A stretch of 64,000 bases of DNA from Gracilibacillus alcaliphilus. Lineage in GTDB: Bacteria > Bacillota > Bacilli > Bacillales > Amphibacillaceae. This document shows positions 41,478-49,090 of this stretch, piece after piece. The DNA lies in contig NZ_JAFBFA010000002.1 in assembly GCF_016909015.1 (NCBI RefSeq), forward strand, positions 193,157-257,156, given 5' to 3'. How positions within the stretch are numbered: position 1 is the first letter of the stretch; each line of letters starts with the position of its first letter. The notes below the pieces were generated by a model that did no database searches, was not told where the DNA came from, and saw nothing but the letters and a program-made list of their open reading frames with translations. Position numbers and translations under genes: made by a program.

Positions 41478-41644
41478 TGATGGGAAATTTCTATCCGCGG
41501 GGTCTTAAAAGAGATCACAAATACCAGCACTGTGATACATTTCATTTATGAAAAGTAAGGCGGACAATATTCGGATGGATGAAAAAACACTTGATGATGC
41601 AGAGAAGCGCCTTTTCATCTGAGAGAGAGACGCTTCTTTGCTGT

Positions 41645-42097
41645 TTAATTGAAATATTTAGCAATCACTCGTTCAAATCGATCTCCCTGTTTATTTAACA
41701 ACGTTAAATTAACAGAGACTGTTCGTTTATCTTTTCGAAAGATACGGAAAAAGGAAGTGGTTACTCTAACTTGAGAAACCCCTGCTTTCTGTTTATGGTT
41801 ATCGACAGCGACGATTTCATTCCATGGCACAAAATGATGGATAAAACCATAAGTAAGGACATGAATCCCTTCTGCATCAAATTCGATGATAGGTCTCAGG
41901 TCAAATGTTTTAAAGAGACAGGCAAGCATGCCGAATATGCTGACCACGGCTAAAATCCATATAAAAGTAATTGCAGTATCGGTTAAATGCCGAGTATCAT
42001 TTAATATTTGAGTGAAAATTACAAATAAAGCAAAAATAAATAATACAGTAAGGATGATTGTTTTGACACGATCGCTATAAAAAGACTCTTTTTCCAA
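41645..42097 (-). CDS. Small membrane protein with a PH-like domain (STM3941-type)
   Basis: 150 residues. Two membrane helices (about 12-32 and 40-65) precede a small beta-rich domain: IIEFDAEGIHVLTYGFIHHFVPWNEIVAVD and VNLTLLNKQGDRFERVIAKYF, the pattern of bacterial PH-like domains as in STM3941/YdbS-type proteins. Function unknown. It starts 18 bases after the stop of the lipoprotein gene upstream, so the two are probably co-transcribed. Confidence 0.6.
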   Translation of the reverse strand: MEKESFYSDRVKTIILTVLFIFALFVIFTQILNDTRHLTDTAITFIWILAVVSIFGMLACLFKTFDLRPIIEFDAEGIHVLTYGFIHHFVPWNEIVAVDNHKQKAGVSQVRVTTSFFRIFRKDKRTVSVNLTLLNKQGDRFERVIAKYFN

Positions 42098-42115
42098 TAA
42101 GCTTAATCCTCCGTT

Positions 42116-42898
42116 TTACTCGGAAACTGGAATAGTAAATTCGGTATGTTCATGTAAACCATCATCATCTGTAACATGCACAACGACCTCATGATCTCCC
42201 GTCTGGGTAAATGCATGTGTAGCAGAATAAGTACCTTGTTCGGTTTCTTCTGTTTCTATCCAATCATGCGTTTCACTGCCTTCTGGAATGACTTCATAGC
42301 GAACACGTGCACCTTCATAAGGCTCATTATTCATTTGCAGTTCGACAGTAAGCACTGTCTCTTCATTGGTGGTTACATGACCCGGTTCATTTACGTGGAT
42401 TTCAAAGTCAGGGTGATGATGGTGATCATGCTCATCACCATGGTCATGTGACTCTTCAGCTTCTTCATGCTTGTCATCAGACTCTGCTAGTGCTTCCCCT
42501 TCGATAGTGATCGATTTCTTAGGCATCGTATGTAGTTCACGTGCTGTTGTATGTGCATAAATTTCATAAGTTCCAGGTTGCTCAAATACTACTTCTGCTG
42601 TATAAGTCCCATCTTCATTATTGGTGGACTCAATGCTGGTTGTATTTTCTTCATCCTCGACATTCCAGTATTCGTAATACATTTCTTCCGCATCAGTTAC
42701 CAGTTCCTCTTCACCATAGGTAACAGTTGATTTCAGTTCTACACTTTCACCAGTTTCTGCAGTTTCTGGCAGTTCAAAGTCTACTGCAATGCTTTGGGCT
42801 TCTTCGATAGGATCTGCTCCCGATTCATCCTCTTGGTCATTACCACAAGCCGCGATAAAGAAAATAAGGCTTATGATTAAAAAAAGTAACTTTTTCAT
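42116..42898 (-). CDS. Lipoprotein with two YtkA/FixH-like domains and a His-rich linker
   Basis: 260 residues. Lipobox FIAAC at about 14-18. Residues 35-130 and 165-258 are two beta-sandwich YtkA/FixH-like repeats (ETGESVELKSTVTYGEEELV...TYTAEVVFEQPGTYEIYAH and TNEETVLTVELQMNNEPYEG...HAFTQTGDHEVVVHV). The linker HEEAEESHDHGDEHDHHHHPDF is a probable metal-binding tail. YtkA-like proteins are exported and associated with copper or other metals. Divergent from the ZnuA-like gene, with a Fur-family box between. Confidence 0.72.
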   Translation of the reverse strand: MKKLLFLIISLIFFIAACGNDQEDESGADPIEEAQSIAVDFELPETAETGESVELKSTVTYGEEELVTDAEEMYYEYWNVEDEENTTSIESTNNEDGTYTAEVVFEQPGTYEIYAHTTARELHTMPKKSITIEGEALAESDDKHEEAEESHDHGDEHDHHHHPDFEIHVNEPGHVTTNEETVLTVELQMNNEPYEGARVRYEVIPEGSETHDWIETEETEQGTYSATHAFTQTGDHEVVVHVTDDDGLHEHTEFTIPVSE

Positions 42899-42986
42899 TG
42901 TATTCCTCCTCCTCGTATAATAGTTCGTTTGATTGCGGTGTTTGTCATCTATTCAGTTTTGTAACACCTTGGGAATCATTTCTTAA

Positions 42987-43001
42987 TGAAATTCATTATC
43001 A
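42987..43001 (-). promoter_or_regulatory. Fur/Zur-family 7-1-7 box upstream of the YtkA-like lipoprotein
   Basis: TGAAATTCATTATCA: the right half is a perfect ATTATCA and the left half differs at two positions from TGATAAT. It lies 89 bases before the minus-strand start codon at 42898, in promoter range. Confidence 0.5.
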
Positions 43002-43100
43002 TTGCTTAATATACTTGGATATATGAAATTAATCAATGGATAAACTGTGACAATACCGGGGGGAAAAAAGAAAAGGGAGAACAAATCGAAACAATTACTA

Positions 43101-43151
43101 TTTACTTTTAAGCATTTTTTCGTTATAATACTTAGATCGTAATTACTATTT
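43101..43151 (+). promoter_or_regulatory. Promoter and possible Zur site of the zinc-binding protein gene
   Basis: TTTACT (43101-43106), 17-base spacer, TATAAT (43124-43129). ATCGTAATTACTATTT (43136-43151), just after the expected start of transcription, resembles the Bacillus Zur site AAATCGTAATnATTACGATTT. A related AATTACTATTTA lies at 43092-43103, so repressor sites may flank the promoter. Confidence 0.5.
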
Positions 43152-43181
43152 GGATAAATATCATAAGGGGAGTTCATATTA

Positions 43182-44390
43182 GTGAAGCAGATTGGGTTTA
43201 CTATTACTTTATTTATATTATTATTGGCAGGTTGTGCAGCAGATACTTCCACACCCTCAGAAGGAAAAGCAGCAGATGCCTTAAAGATTTATGCCACATT
43301 ATATCCGTTAGCCTATTTTGCGGAACAAATCGGTGAAGAATATGTTGATGTAGAAACGATTTTACCACCTGGATCAGATCCGCATAACTTTGAACCCACT
43401 TCAAAGATGATGGTAGATATTGCAGAAGCAGATATCTTTTTGTTTAATGGGGCAAATCTGGAAGGTTATGCAGGAGCCATTGAAGATTCTTTGGCAAATG
43501 AAGAGGTATATATGCTTGAAGCAGCCAAAGGAATATCACTGGTAGATCATGTCCATGACCATGGAGAAGAAGGACACAGCCATGATGACCATGATCATGG
43601 AGAAGAAGGACACAGCCATGATGATCACGATCATGGAGAAGAAGGACACAGCCATGATGATCACGATCATGGAGAAGAAGGACACAGCCATGATGATCAT
43701 GATCATGGAGAAGAAGGACACAACCATGATGACCACGATCATGGAGAAGAAGGACACAACCATGATGACCACGATCATGGAGAAGAAGGACACAACCATG
43801 ATGATCACGATCATGGAGAGGAAGGACACAGCCATGATGATCATGATCATGAGGGGCATGCACATGGGGATGAAGATCCGCATGTTTGGCTAGATCCCAT
43901 TCGTTCGATTGAATTGGCGCGTCATATTAAAGATACATTAGTAGATCTTAAACCAGAGCAAGAAGAGTTGTTTGAAGCTAATTTTACTGATTTGGAAAGT
44001 CGTTTGACTGATTTAGATGAGGCGTTTCATGCTAAATTAGAAGGAACGAGTCAGCACGAAATCTTGGTAACCCATGCTGCTTATGGCTATTGGGAACAGT
44101 ATGGTATTGAGCAAATTGCCATAACAGGTGTCTCCTCTACCGAAGAGCCGTCACAAAAGAAATTGGAGGAGATTATTGATCGGACAAAAGAGGCTGGAAT
44201 TAAAACCTTACTATTTGAACAAAATATCGAACCAAAAGTTGCCGAAGTAATTCAATCGGAAACTAATGTTGATTCTTTGCAGCTGCACAATCTATCAGTA
44301 TTGACCGATGAAGATATTAACAATAATGAAACATATTTTACGTTAATGGAAAAAAACTTAGAAGTGCTGGAACAGGCACTAAATTATTAA
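43182..44390 (+). CDS. ZnuA/AdcA-type zinc-binding lipoprotein with a 12-residue His repeat
   Basis: 402 residues. GTG start with AAGGGGAG upstream; lipobox LLAGC at about 14-18. The cluster A-I fold of metal ABC binding proteins: LYPLAYFAEQIG, PPGSDPHNFEPTSKMM (metal His), EDPHVWLDPIRSIELA (second His), VTHAAYGYWEQYGIEQIAITGVSSTEEPS (third His) and LLFEQNIEPKVAEV. Between residues 125 and 220 lie eight tandem copies of HDHGEEGHSHDD (four vary Ser to Asn or end differently), far longer than the usual His-rich loop. It captures zinc outside the membrane. No permease or ATPase gene is near. Confidence 0.93.
   Translation: MKQIGFTITLFILLLAGCAADTSTPSEGKAADALKIYATLYPLAYFAEQIGEEYVDVETILPPGSDPHNFEPTSKMMVDIAEADIFLFNGANLEGYAGAIEDSLANEEVYMLEAAKGISLVDHVHDHGEEGHSHDDHDHGEEGHSHDDHDHGEEGHSHDDHDHGEEGHSHDDHDHGEEGHNHDDHDHGEEGHNHDDHDHGEEGHNHDDHDHGEEGHSHDDHDHEGHAHGDEDPHVWLDPIRSIELARHIKDTLVDLKPEQEELFEANFTDLESRLTDLDEAFHAKLEGTSQHEILVTHAAYGYWEQYGIEQIAITGVSSTEEPSQKKLEEIIDRTKEAGIKTLLFEQNIEPKVAEVIQSETNVDSLQLHNLSVLTDEDINNNETYFTLMEKNLEVLEQALNY
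43554..43841 (+). repeat. Eight tandem 36-base units inside the zinc-binding protein gene
   Basis: Each unit encodes HDHGEEGHSHDD or HDHGEEGHNHDD. Unit-to-unit changes are mostly silent (CATGAT, CACGAT) or Ser/Asn. High identity suggests recent expansion by replication slippage. Reading frames on other strands here are by-products. Confidence 0.95.
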
Positions 44391-44400
44391 TAACAAATGG

Positions 44401-44444
44401 GCAGTTACAAAATGTAAATATTGCATTTTGTAACTGCTTTTTTG
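44401..44444 (+). terminator. Terminator of the zinc-binding protein gene
   Basis: GCAGTTACAAAATG (44401-44414) pairs perfectly with CATTTTGTAACTGC (44424-44437), then seven T. The same kind of hairpin opens repeat B at 61631. Confidence 0.9.
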
Positions 44445-44800
44445 TATATTGGATGGTGCTTGTTGATGGGAAAGAGTATTCACATAAGGTAGCTTTTTTC
44501 CACTTTTTACGTCGGTTTCACCAGATAGAACCATAGCATGAAAAGGGTGGAATAACCTTGGTCTCCGATTAAAAGTCAGCTCCATAAAGAGCTAAGATAA
44601 CCTCAGCATCTAATCAAAAGACAACTCTCTAGAACCTAAACAACTAAGATAACCCTGGCATCTTTGCGAAACACAGCTCCTTAGAGTTTACACAGCAAAG
44701 ATAATCCCGGCCTCTTTGTAAAAGCCAGCCTCTTAAAGTTTAAACAGCTAAGGTAACTCCGACATCTTATCAAAAGCTCACTTTTTGGTATTTGGAGAGA
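44438..44800. repeat. Interspersed repeat B, copy 2, with 52-base tandem units
   Basis: TTTTTTTGTATATTGGATGG, GATGGGAAAGAG, CACATAAGGTAGC and CACCAGATAGAACCATAGCA align with 61658-61770. From 44553 a degenerate unit starting TAACC(T/C)(T/C)GG.CATCT recurs at 44553, 44598, 44650, 44702 and 44754, that is at 45, 52, 52 and 52 bases. As 52 is not a multiple of three, the array is not coding. The stretch to 44950 holds nothing else. Confidence 0.75.
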
Positions 44801-44950
44801 TCGAAAAATCAGCCAGTCCTATGCTGCTGTTGCCATTTGTAAACTGTCTCTATCCCGTCTGCAAAGATTTATTCGCTTATTCATAAGTTAACATTCATAC
44901 TCCCTGTAATATACTTAAAGTGTTTTCTAAATCAGGATTCCAATAATTAA

Positions 44951-45109
44951 TTACTGATACTTTTTAGCAACTAAATATTGAACCATATTTATTATTTTCA
45001 ATTGCATTAATATTGCATTAATGGTTTGTCTGCTTACATTACATAAATCTGCTAACTTCCCTTGAGAGATACTTTTCTTTTCACGATACTCTTTTATTCT
45101 GTTTCGCAT
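44951..45109 (-). pseudogene. XRE-family regulator broken by an 11-base duplication
   Basis: From the ATG at 45109 (GAGGTGGTACTTAT upstream) the first 33 residues match YozG/Cro-type regulators: MRNRIKEYREKKSISQGKLADLCNVSRQTINAI. The family continues with ENGKYNPSL. Here ATTAATGCAAT is present twice in tandem (45001-45022), which shifts the frame; with one copy removed the reading is INAIENNKY. A further stop soon follows, so decay has gone on. Normal length is 65-75 residues. Confidence 0.75.
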
Positions 45110-45248
45110 ATAAGTACCACCTCGATTGTTGTAAAACATCTTTTGCACCTGTATTGTAAAATAAGATAAGAGAGTTAGATGCTTTTTACATCTTTTGGGA
45201 TTCAGGCCAGCAATTTTTCAGTAATTTGTATTTTCTTAAGCAATTATC

Positions 45249-45323
45249 TTGAGTTTGAGATGATTACTTGCTATGATATGAAGCGTTCTATTTGAATCAA
45301 ACATTCAGTCAAATAGTCAAATA
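45249..45323 (+). promoter_or_regulatory. Promoter and operator-like repeats of the WrbA gene
   Basis: TTGAGT (45249-45254), 17-base spacer, TATGAT (45272-45277) with TGC before it. Downstream, TATTTGA (45289-45295) and TCAAATA (45309-45315) form an inverted repeat, and TCAAATA recurs at 45317-45323. The site lies over and after the transcription start, where a repressor would act. Confidence 0.55.
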
Positions 45324-45351
45324 CTAGAGATTCAAAGGAGTTAGAGAGAAC

Positions 45352-45951
45352 ATGGTAAAAGTAGCAGTAATATATTATAGTTCAACGGGTACAAACTATC
45401 AGATGGCGAAATGGGCAGAGCAAGCCATCATAGAAACAGGAGCAGAAGCAAAAGTAGTACGTGTAGAAGAGACGGCACCAGCTGCCGCAATTGCACAAAA
45501 TCCTGCTTGGCAAAAACATCATGAAGAAACACAAGATGTGCCTGTTGCACATTCAGAAGATATTATCTGGGCGGACGCAATTATTTTCAGTATGCCTACT
45601 AGATTTGGGAATATGCCTTCACAAATTAAGCAATTTATTGATATACAAGGTGGTTTATGGGCACAAGGCAAAACAGCTAATAAAGTTGTTTCCGCTATGT
45701 CTTCAGCTTCTAACCCTCATGGCGGTCATGAAGGAACATTATTGAACTTCTATACGTCTATGATGCATTGGGGAGCGATTATTGTGACACCTGGTTATAC
45801 CGATGCCTCTGCCTATACATCAGGAGGTAATCCGTATGGTACTAGTGTGACACAAAGCCAGCAAGATGGATCTATGGTAGAAGACGTAGAAGAAGCTGTA
45901 AAACACCAAGCCCGTCGTGTAGTGGAAGTGGCTAATAAAGTACATGGATAG
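45352..45951 (+). CDS. wrbA: NAD(P)H:quinone oxidoreductase, WrbA family
   Basis: 199 residues, typical length. Flavodoxin-like fold with the FMN phosphate loop YYSSTGTNYQMA (about 9-20), the SMPTRFGNMPSQIKQFID motif (about 80-97) and SSASNPHGGHEGTLLNFYTSMMHWGAIIVTPGY near residue 122. Family members reduce quinones by two electrons and protect against redox cycling. Ribosome site AAAGGAGTTAGAGAGAAC. Monocistronic. Confidence 0.93.
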   Translation: MVKVAVIYYSSTGTNYQMAKWAEQAIIETGAEAKVVRVEETAPAAAIAQNPAWQKHHEETQDVPVAHSEDIIWADAIIFSMPTRFGNMPSQIKQFIDIQGGLWAQGKTANKVVSAMSSASNPHGGHEGTLLNFYTSMMHWGAIIVTPGYTDASAYTSGGNPYGTSVTQSQQDGSMVEDVEEAVKHQARRVVEVANKVHG

Positions 45952-46020
45952 ACCAGATGCACTTTCACTTGAAAAAAAGGGGCAATTATGTCAAAGTAAG
46001 AAGTGACAATTAAACAATGA

Positions 46021-46110
46021 TGTAGGGGGACCAGTGTTGCTGGTTGAGATAATATCCGGAAGATATAGACCCTTAGAACCTGATCTGGTTGAGACCAGCG
46101 TAGGGAACAT
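46021..46110 (+). promoter_or_regulatory. TPP riboswitch (THI element)
   Basis: GGGGGACCAG...GGTTGAGATAATATCC, GACCCTTAGAACCTGATCTG and GTAGGGAAC follow the order of the thiamin-pyrophosphate aptamer, including the CUGAGA-like TTGAGA and ACCTGAT cores. It stands 100 bases before the thiY-like gene. Confidence 0.95.
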
Positions 46111-46140
46111 ACCTGACATTTTCTATATGAAGTGTATGTA

Positions 46141-46168
46141 CCCTAGGCTTAACGGTCTAGGGTTTTTT
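46141..46168 (+). terminator. Riboswitch-controlled terminator
   Basis: CCCTAG (46141-46146) pairs with CTAGGG (46157-46162) followed by six T. It would form when thiamin pyrophosphate is bound. Confidence 0.85.
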
Positions 46169-46210
46169 CATGGCTTAATCGGTCAATATCAAAAGTTAGG
46201 GAGAGATACG

Positions 46211-47197
46211 ATGAAAAAATTTTGGCTCGTGTTAGGTGCGATTATTTTGCTAGGAGCGGCCGGATGTAGTTCTGGGGGTGACAGTAACAATGAGGCTGGC
46301 CTCGAGAAAGTCACCTTTGTGCTGGATTGGACTCCTAATACAAACCATACTGGAATCTATGTAGCTGACGAGGAGGGCTATTTTGAAGAGGAAGGTTTAG
46401 ACGTAGAGATTGTAATGCCTGGAGAAGCGGGAGCAGATCAGACTGTAGCTTCTGGACAAGCAGATTTTGGTGTAAGCTATCAAGAATCGATTACAGAAGC
46501 CAGAGTTCAGGATATTCCTTTAGTTTCGATAGCAGCCGTTATTCAGCACAATACGTCTGGTTTAGCTGCTCCGGTAGAGAAAGGAATTCAATCACCGAAA
46601 GATTTTGCTGGTAAAACATATGGCGGCTGGGGCGCACCTGTAGAAGAGGCAGTACTGGATGCACTGATGAAACAAGAAGGTGAATCAGTTAGCGATGTGG
46701 AAATAATTAATATTGGCAATACCGACTTCTTTACTGCGGTAGAGCGTGATGTTGATTTCGCATGGATTTATTACGCTTGGACAGGAATAGAAGCTGAATT
46801 ACGCGGGGAAGAGATTGATATGATTTATCTGAATGAGTATTCTGATAAACTGGATTATTATACACCGGTAATCTCAACCAGTGAGAAAATGATAGAAGAA
46901 AACCCGGAAACTGTTGAGAAATTCTTAGCAGCTGTAAGTAGAGGCTATCAGTTTGCGATTGATAACCCAGCAGATGCGGCAAATATTTTGATCGAAAGTG
47001 TGCCAGATTTAGATGCCGAACTGGTAAAGGCCAGTCAAGAGTGGCTTTCTCCCAGATATCAGGATGAGGCATCTCGTTGGGGTGAGCAGTCTGCAGCAGT
47101 TTGGCAAAACTATGCCGATTTTATGTATGAAAATGATTTGTTAGAACGAGAACTAGAAGCAGATAAGGCATTTACCAATCAATTTTTACCAGAATAA
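46211..47197 (+). CDS. thiY: Thiamine-precursor ABC transporter binding protein (ThiY type)
   Basis: 328 residues from ATG 46211 (MKKFWLVLG), with AGGGAGAGATACG upstream; the frame upstream runs through the riboswitch. Lipobox GAAGC at about 15-19. NMT1/THI5-like family: FVLDWTPNTNHTGIYVADEEGYFEEEGLDVEIV and the SYQESITEAR, KTYGGWGAPVEEAVLDALM segments. ThiY binds formylaminopyrimidine-type precursors of the thiamin pyrimidine. The TPP riboswitch and the thiX/thiZ-like genes behind it support the role. Confidence 0.9.
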   Translation: MKKFWLVLGAIILLGAAGCSSGGDSNNEAGLEKVTFVLDWTPNTNHTGIYVADEEGYFEEEGLDVEIVMPGEAGADQTVASGQADFGVSYQESITEARVQDIPLVSIAAVIQHNTSGLAAPVEKGIQSPKDFAGKTYGGWGAPVEEAVLDALMKQEGESVSDVEIINIGNTDFFTAVERDVDFAWIYYAWTGIEAELRGEEIDMIYLNEYSDKLDYYTPVISTSEKMIEENPETVEKFLAAVSRGYQFAIDNPADAANILIESVPDLDAELVKASQEWLSPRYQDEASRWGEQSAAVWQNYADFMYENDLLERELEADKAFTNQFLPE

Positions 47198-47212
47198 AAA
47201 GGAGGAGTTAAG

Positions 47213-47506
47213 ATGGCAGAAGCATTAGTAAGTATTCAAATTATTCCAAAGACACCGAAAGGAGAGGACTCCATCCCTTTTGTTGATGAGGCGATTGCGA
47301 TTATTGAGCAATCCGGTGTGACATACCAAGTAGGACCGTTAGAAACTACCATGGAAGGGAAACTATCCGATTTGTTTGCCGTTATTGAAAAAATGAACCA
47401 CCGTATGCATGAGTTAGAATGTCCAAGTGTTATTTCACAAATAAAAGTGTATTCCCGCGAGGACCAGCAAGCCTCCATGCAGGAGTTAACGAAGAAATAT
47501 CAATAA
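47213..47506 (+). CDS. Thiamine-binding protein, YkoF/MTH1187 type (single domain)
   Basis: 97 residues of the DUF77/Thiamine_BP family: ALVSIQIIPKTPKGEDSIPFVDEAIAIIEQSGVTYQVGPLETTMEGKLSDLFAVIEKMNHRMHELEC. The fold is a ferredoxin-like beta-alpha-beta repeat; YkoF binds hydroxymethylpyrimidine/thiamin. Here only one domain is present, so it must act as a dimer or tetramer. Strong AAAGGAGGAGTTAAG site 15 bases after thiY. Confidence 0.85.
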   Translation: MAEALVSIQIIPKTPKGEDSIPFVDEAIAIIEQSGVTYQVGPLETTMEGKLSDLFAVIEKMNHRMHELECPSVISQIKVYSREDQQASMQELTKKYQ

Positions 47507-47514
47507 CAAACATG

Positions 47515-47556
47515 GATAAAGTGAGACTTCCCTACAAAGGGAGGTCTCGCTTTATC
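47515..47556 (+). terminator. Long hairpin inside the thiamine operon
   Basis: Positions 47515-47533 pair with 47538-47556 over 19 bases (two wobbles) around ACAA. No strong T run follows. It may be a partial terminator or RNA-processing site that makes the first two genes more abundant than the transporter core. Confidence 0.65.
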
Positions 47557-47591
47557 ATCGTGTATAACATATGAGTATGGGAGTATGGCTT

Positions 47592-48350
47592 ATGTTGAAG
47601 AAATCTTTTTTACCGTTAAGTGCTATCATTGGTTTATTGACAGCGTGGGAGACCACCAGCCGATTATTTGATATACCATCATGGATTCTTCCGGCACCGG
47701 TAGCCATTTTTCAGGAAGCGATTCAAAGTTGGGATAACTATCGACACCATTTACTATCTACGATATCACTTACTATCAGTGGATTGGTGATTGGCATTAC
47801 TATCGGTATTGCTATCGCTATTATGCTGCATCTAATGCCGAGAGTACGTGAGGCCGTTTATCCTTTGTTGATTATGTCACAAAATATACCAATTATTGTA
47901 TTAGCACCGCTGTTAGTTATTTGGTTCGGTTTTGGCATTCTGCCAAAGCTGTTAATTATTATCTTAGTGTGCTTCTTTCCAATTACTGTAGCCATGGTGG
48001 ATGGGCTGCGTCAAACCAGTCCGGAATTGGTGCACTATATGAAAATGGCTGGGGCAAGCAAGAAACAGATATTCACCAAGCTGGAATTACCTCATGCTAT
48101 TCCTCAAATGTTTTCGGGATTGAAGATTTCTGCAACCTATAGTGTGATGGGCGCAGTGATTTCAGAATGGTTAGGCGCACAGAACGGGATTGGTGTCTAT
48201 ATGACATTAGCCTCTTCCTCTTTCCGCACCGATCGAGTGTTTGTAGCGATATTCTTTATTATGTTATTATGTATGCTGTTGTTTGCGGTTATTTTATTGT
48301 TAGAGAAGTATTTGTTGAAATGGCGCCCTAGTCAGGAGGAATCTTCATGA
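47592..48350 (+). CDS. thiX: Thiamine-precursor ABC transporter permease (ThiX type)
   Basis: 252 residues from ATG 47592, which has GGGAG 8 bases upstream; earlier ATGs at 47571 and 47577 have none. SsuC/TauC/NrtB-type permease with six helices; EAA loop VHYMKMAGASKKQIFTKLELPHAIPQMFSGLK and the LGAQNGIGVYMTLASSSF segment. It forms the membrane channel of the importer. The end overlaps the ATPase gene by 4 bases (ATGA). Confidence 0.9.
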   Translation: MLKKSFLPLSAIIGLLTAWETTSRLFDIPSWILPAPVAIFQEAIQSWDNYRHHLLSTISLTISGLVIGITIGIAIAIMLHLMPRVREAVYPLLIMSQNIPIIVLAPLLVIWFGFGILPKLLIIILVCFFPITVAMVDGLRQTSPELVHYMKMAGASKKQIFTKLELPHAIPQMFSGLKISATYSVMGAVISEWLGAQNGIGVYMTLASSSFRTDRVFVAIFFIMLLCMLLFAVILLLEKYLLKWRPSQEESS

Positions 48351-49090
48351 GTAAATTAGTCTTGGAACAGATCGAAAAAGGCTTTGATGAACAATTGATT
48401 TTAGCTGATTTGTCATTTGGAGTAAACGATGGTGAATTTGTTTCTTTGCTGGGTCCGTCGGGAAGCGGCAAAAGCACCATCTTTCATTTAATCGGCGGAC
48501 TCTATCAGCCGGATCAAGGTACGATTTACTTAAATGGCCAGGACATTGTCGGTAAAAAGGGTTCGATTAGTTATATGCCCCAAACACCTGCCTTGCTGCC
48601 CTGGCGCACGATTTTAGACAATGTCATGTTAGGAGCAGAATTAGCACATCAGCCAGATAGAAATCAAGCCATTCATATGTTGCGAAGGGCAGGACTGGCA
48701 GAGTATAGCAATCGGTATCCCCATGAATTATCAGGAGGCATGAAACAGCGGGCAGCCTTTGTACGAAGTTTATTAAGTCCACAGCCATTTATTTGTCTGG
48801 ATGAGCCATTTTCTGCGCTGGATGAATTCACACGATTAGAGATGCAGAAATGGTTGTTATCAATTTGGGAAGAAGAGCGGCCGTCCGTACTATTTGTGAC
48901 CCACAATATTGAAGAGGCGATTTTTCTCTCCGACCGAATTATCGTATTAGGTTCCAAGCCAGCGCAAGTAATCAAGGAATTCGACATAACATTCAACCGG
49001 CCGCGTACAGAAGATCTTACTTTAACGAATGAATTTTTAGCAATAAAAAAAGAAATTTTTCAGACATTGCGAGGTGTACTTGATGATTGA
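48347..49090 (+). CDS. thiZ: Thiamine-precursor ABC transporter ATPase (ThiZ type)
   Basis: 247 residues. Walker A GPSGSGKST (about 38-46), Q-loop SYMPQTPALLPWRTILDNV, signature LSGGMKQRAAFVRSL, Walker B FICLDEPFSALDE, switch His in VTHNIEEA. NitT/TauT-type ATPase that powers the ThiX channel. It overlaps the TatD-like gene by 8 bases. Confidence 0.93.
   Translation: MSKLVLEQIEKGFDEQLILADLSFGVNDGEFVSLLGPSGSGKSTIFHLIGGLYQPDQGTIYLNGQDIVGKKGSISYMPQTPALLPWRTILDNVMLGAELAHQPDRNQAIHMLRRAGLAEYSNRYPHELSGGMKQRAAFVRSLLSPQPFICLDEPFSALDEFTRLEMQKWLLSIWEEERPSVLFVTHNIEEAIFLSDRIIVLGSKPAQVIKEFDITFNRPRTEDLTLTNEFLAIKKEIFQTLRGVLDD

Noticed and set aside
43554..43841. Tandem repeats considered as a CRISPR array.
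   Set aside because: Units are directly adjacent without unique spacers and encode a continuous protein; no cas genes are near.
43444..43893. Long His/Met-rich and other repetitive reading frames over the zinc-binding protein repeat (both strands).
   Set aside because: They are by-products of the 36-base repeat, whose length is a multiple of three and so keeps all frames open; only the plus-strand frame at 43182 has a ribosome site, lipobox and family domains.
44379..44585. Minus-strand frame with a peptide similar to one at 61688-61915 (PRLFHPFHAM-like).
   Set aside because: The similarity follows from the shared non-coding repeat B. No ribosome sites, and the 52-base period is incompatible with coding.
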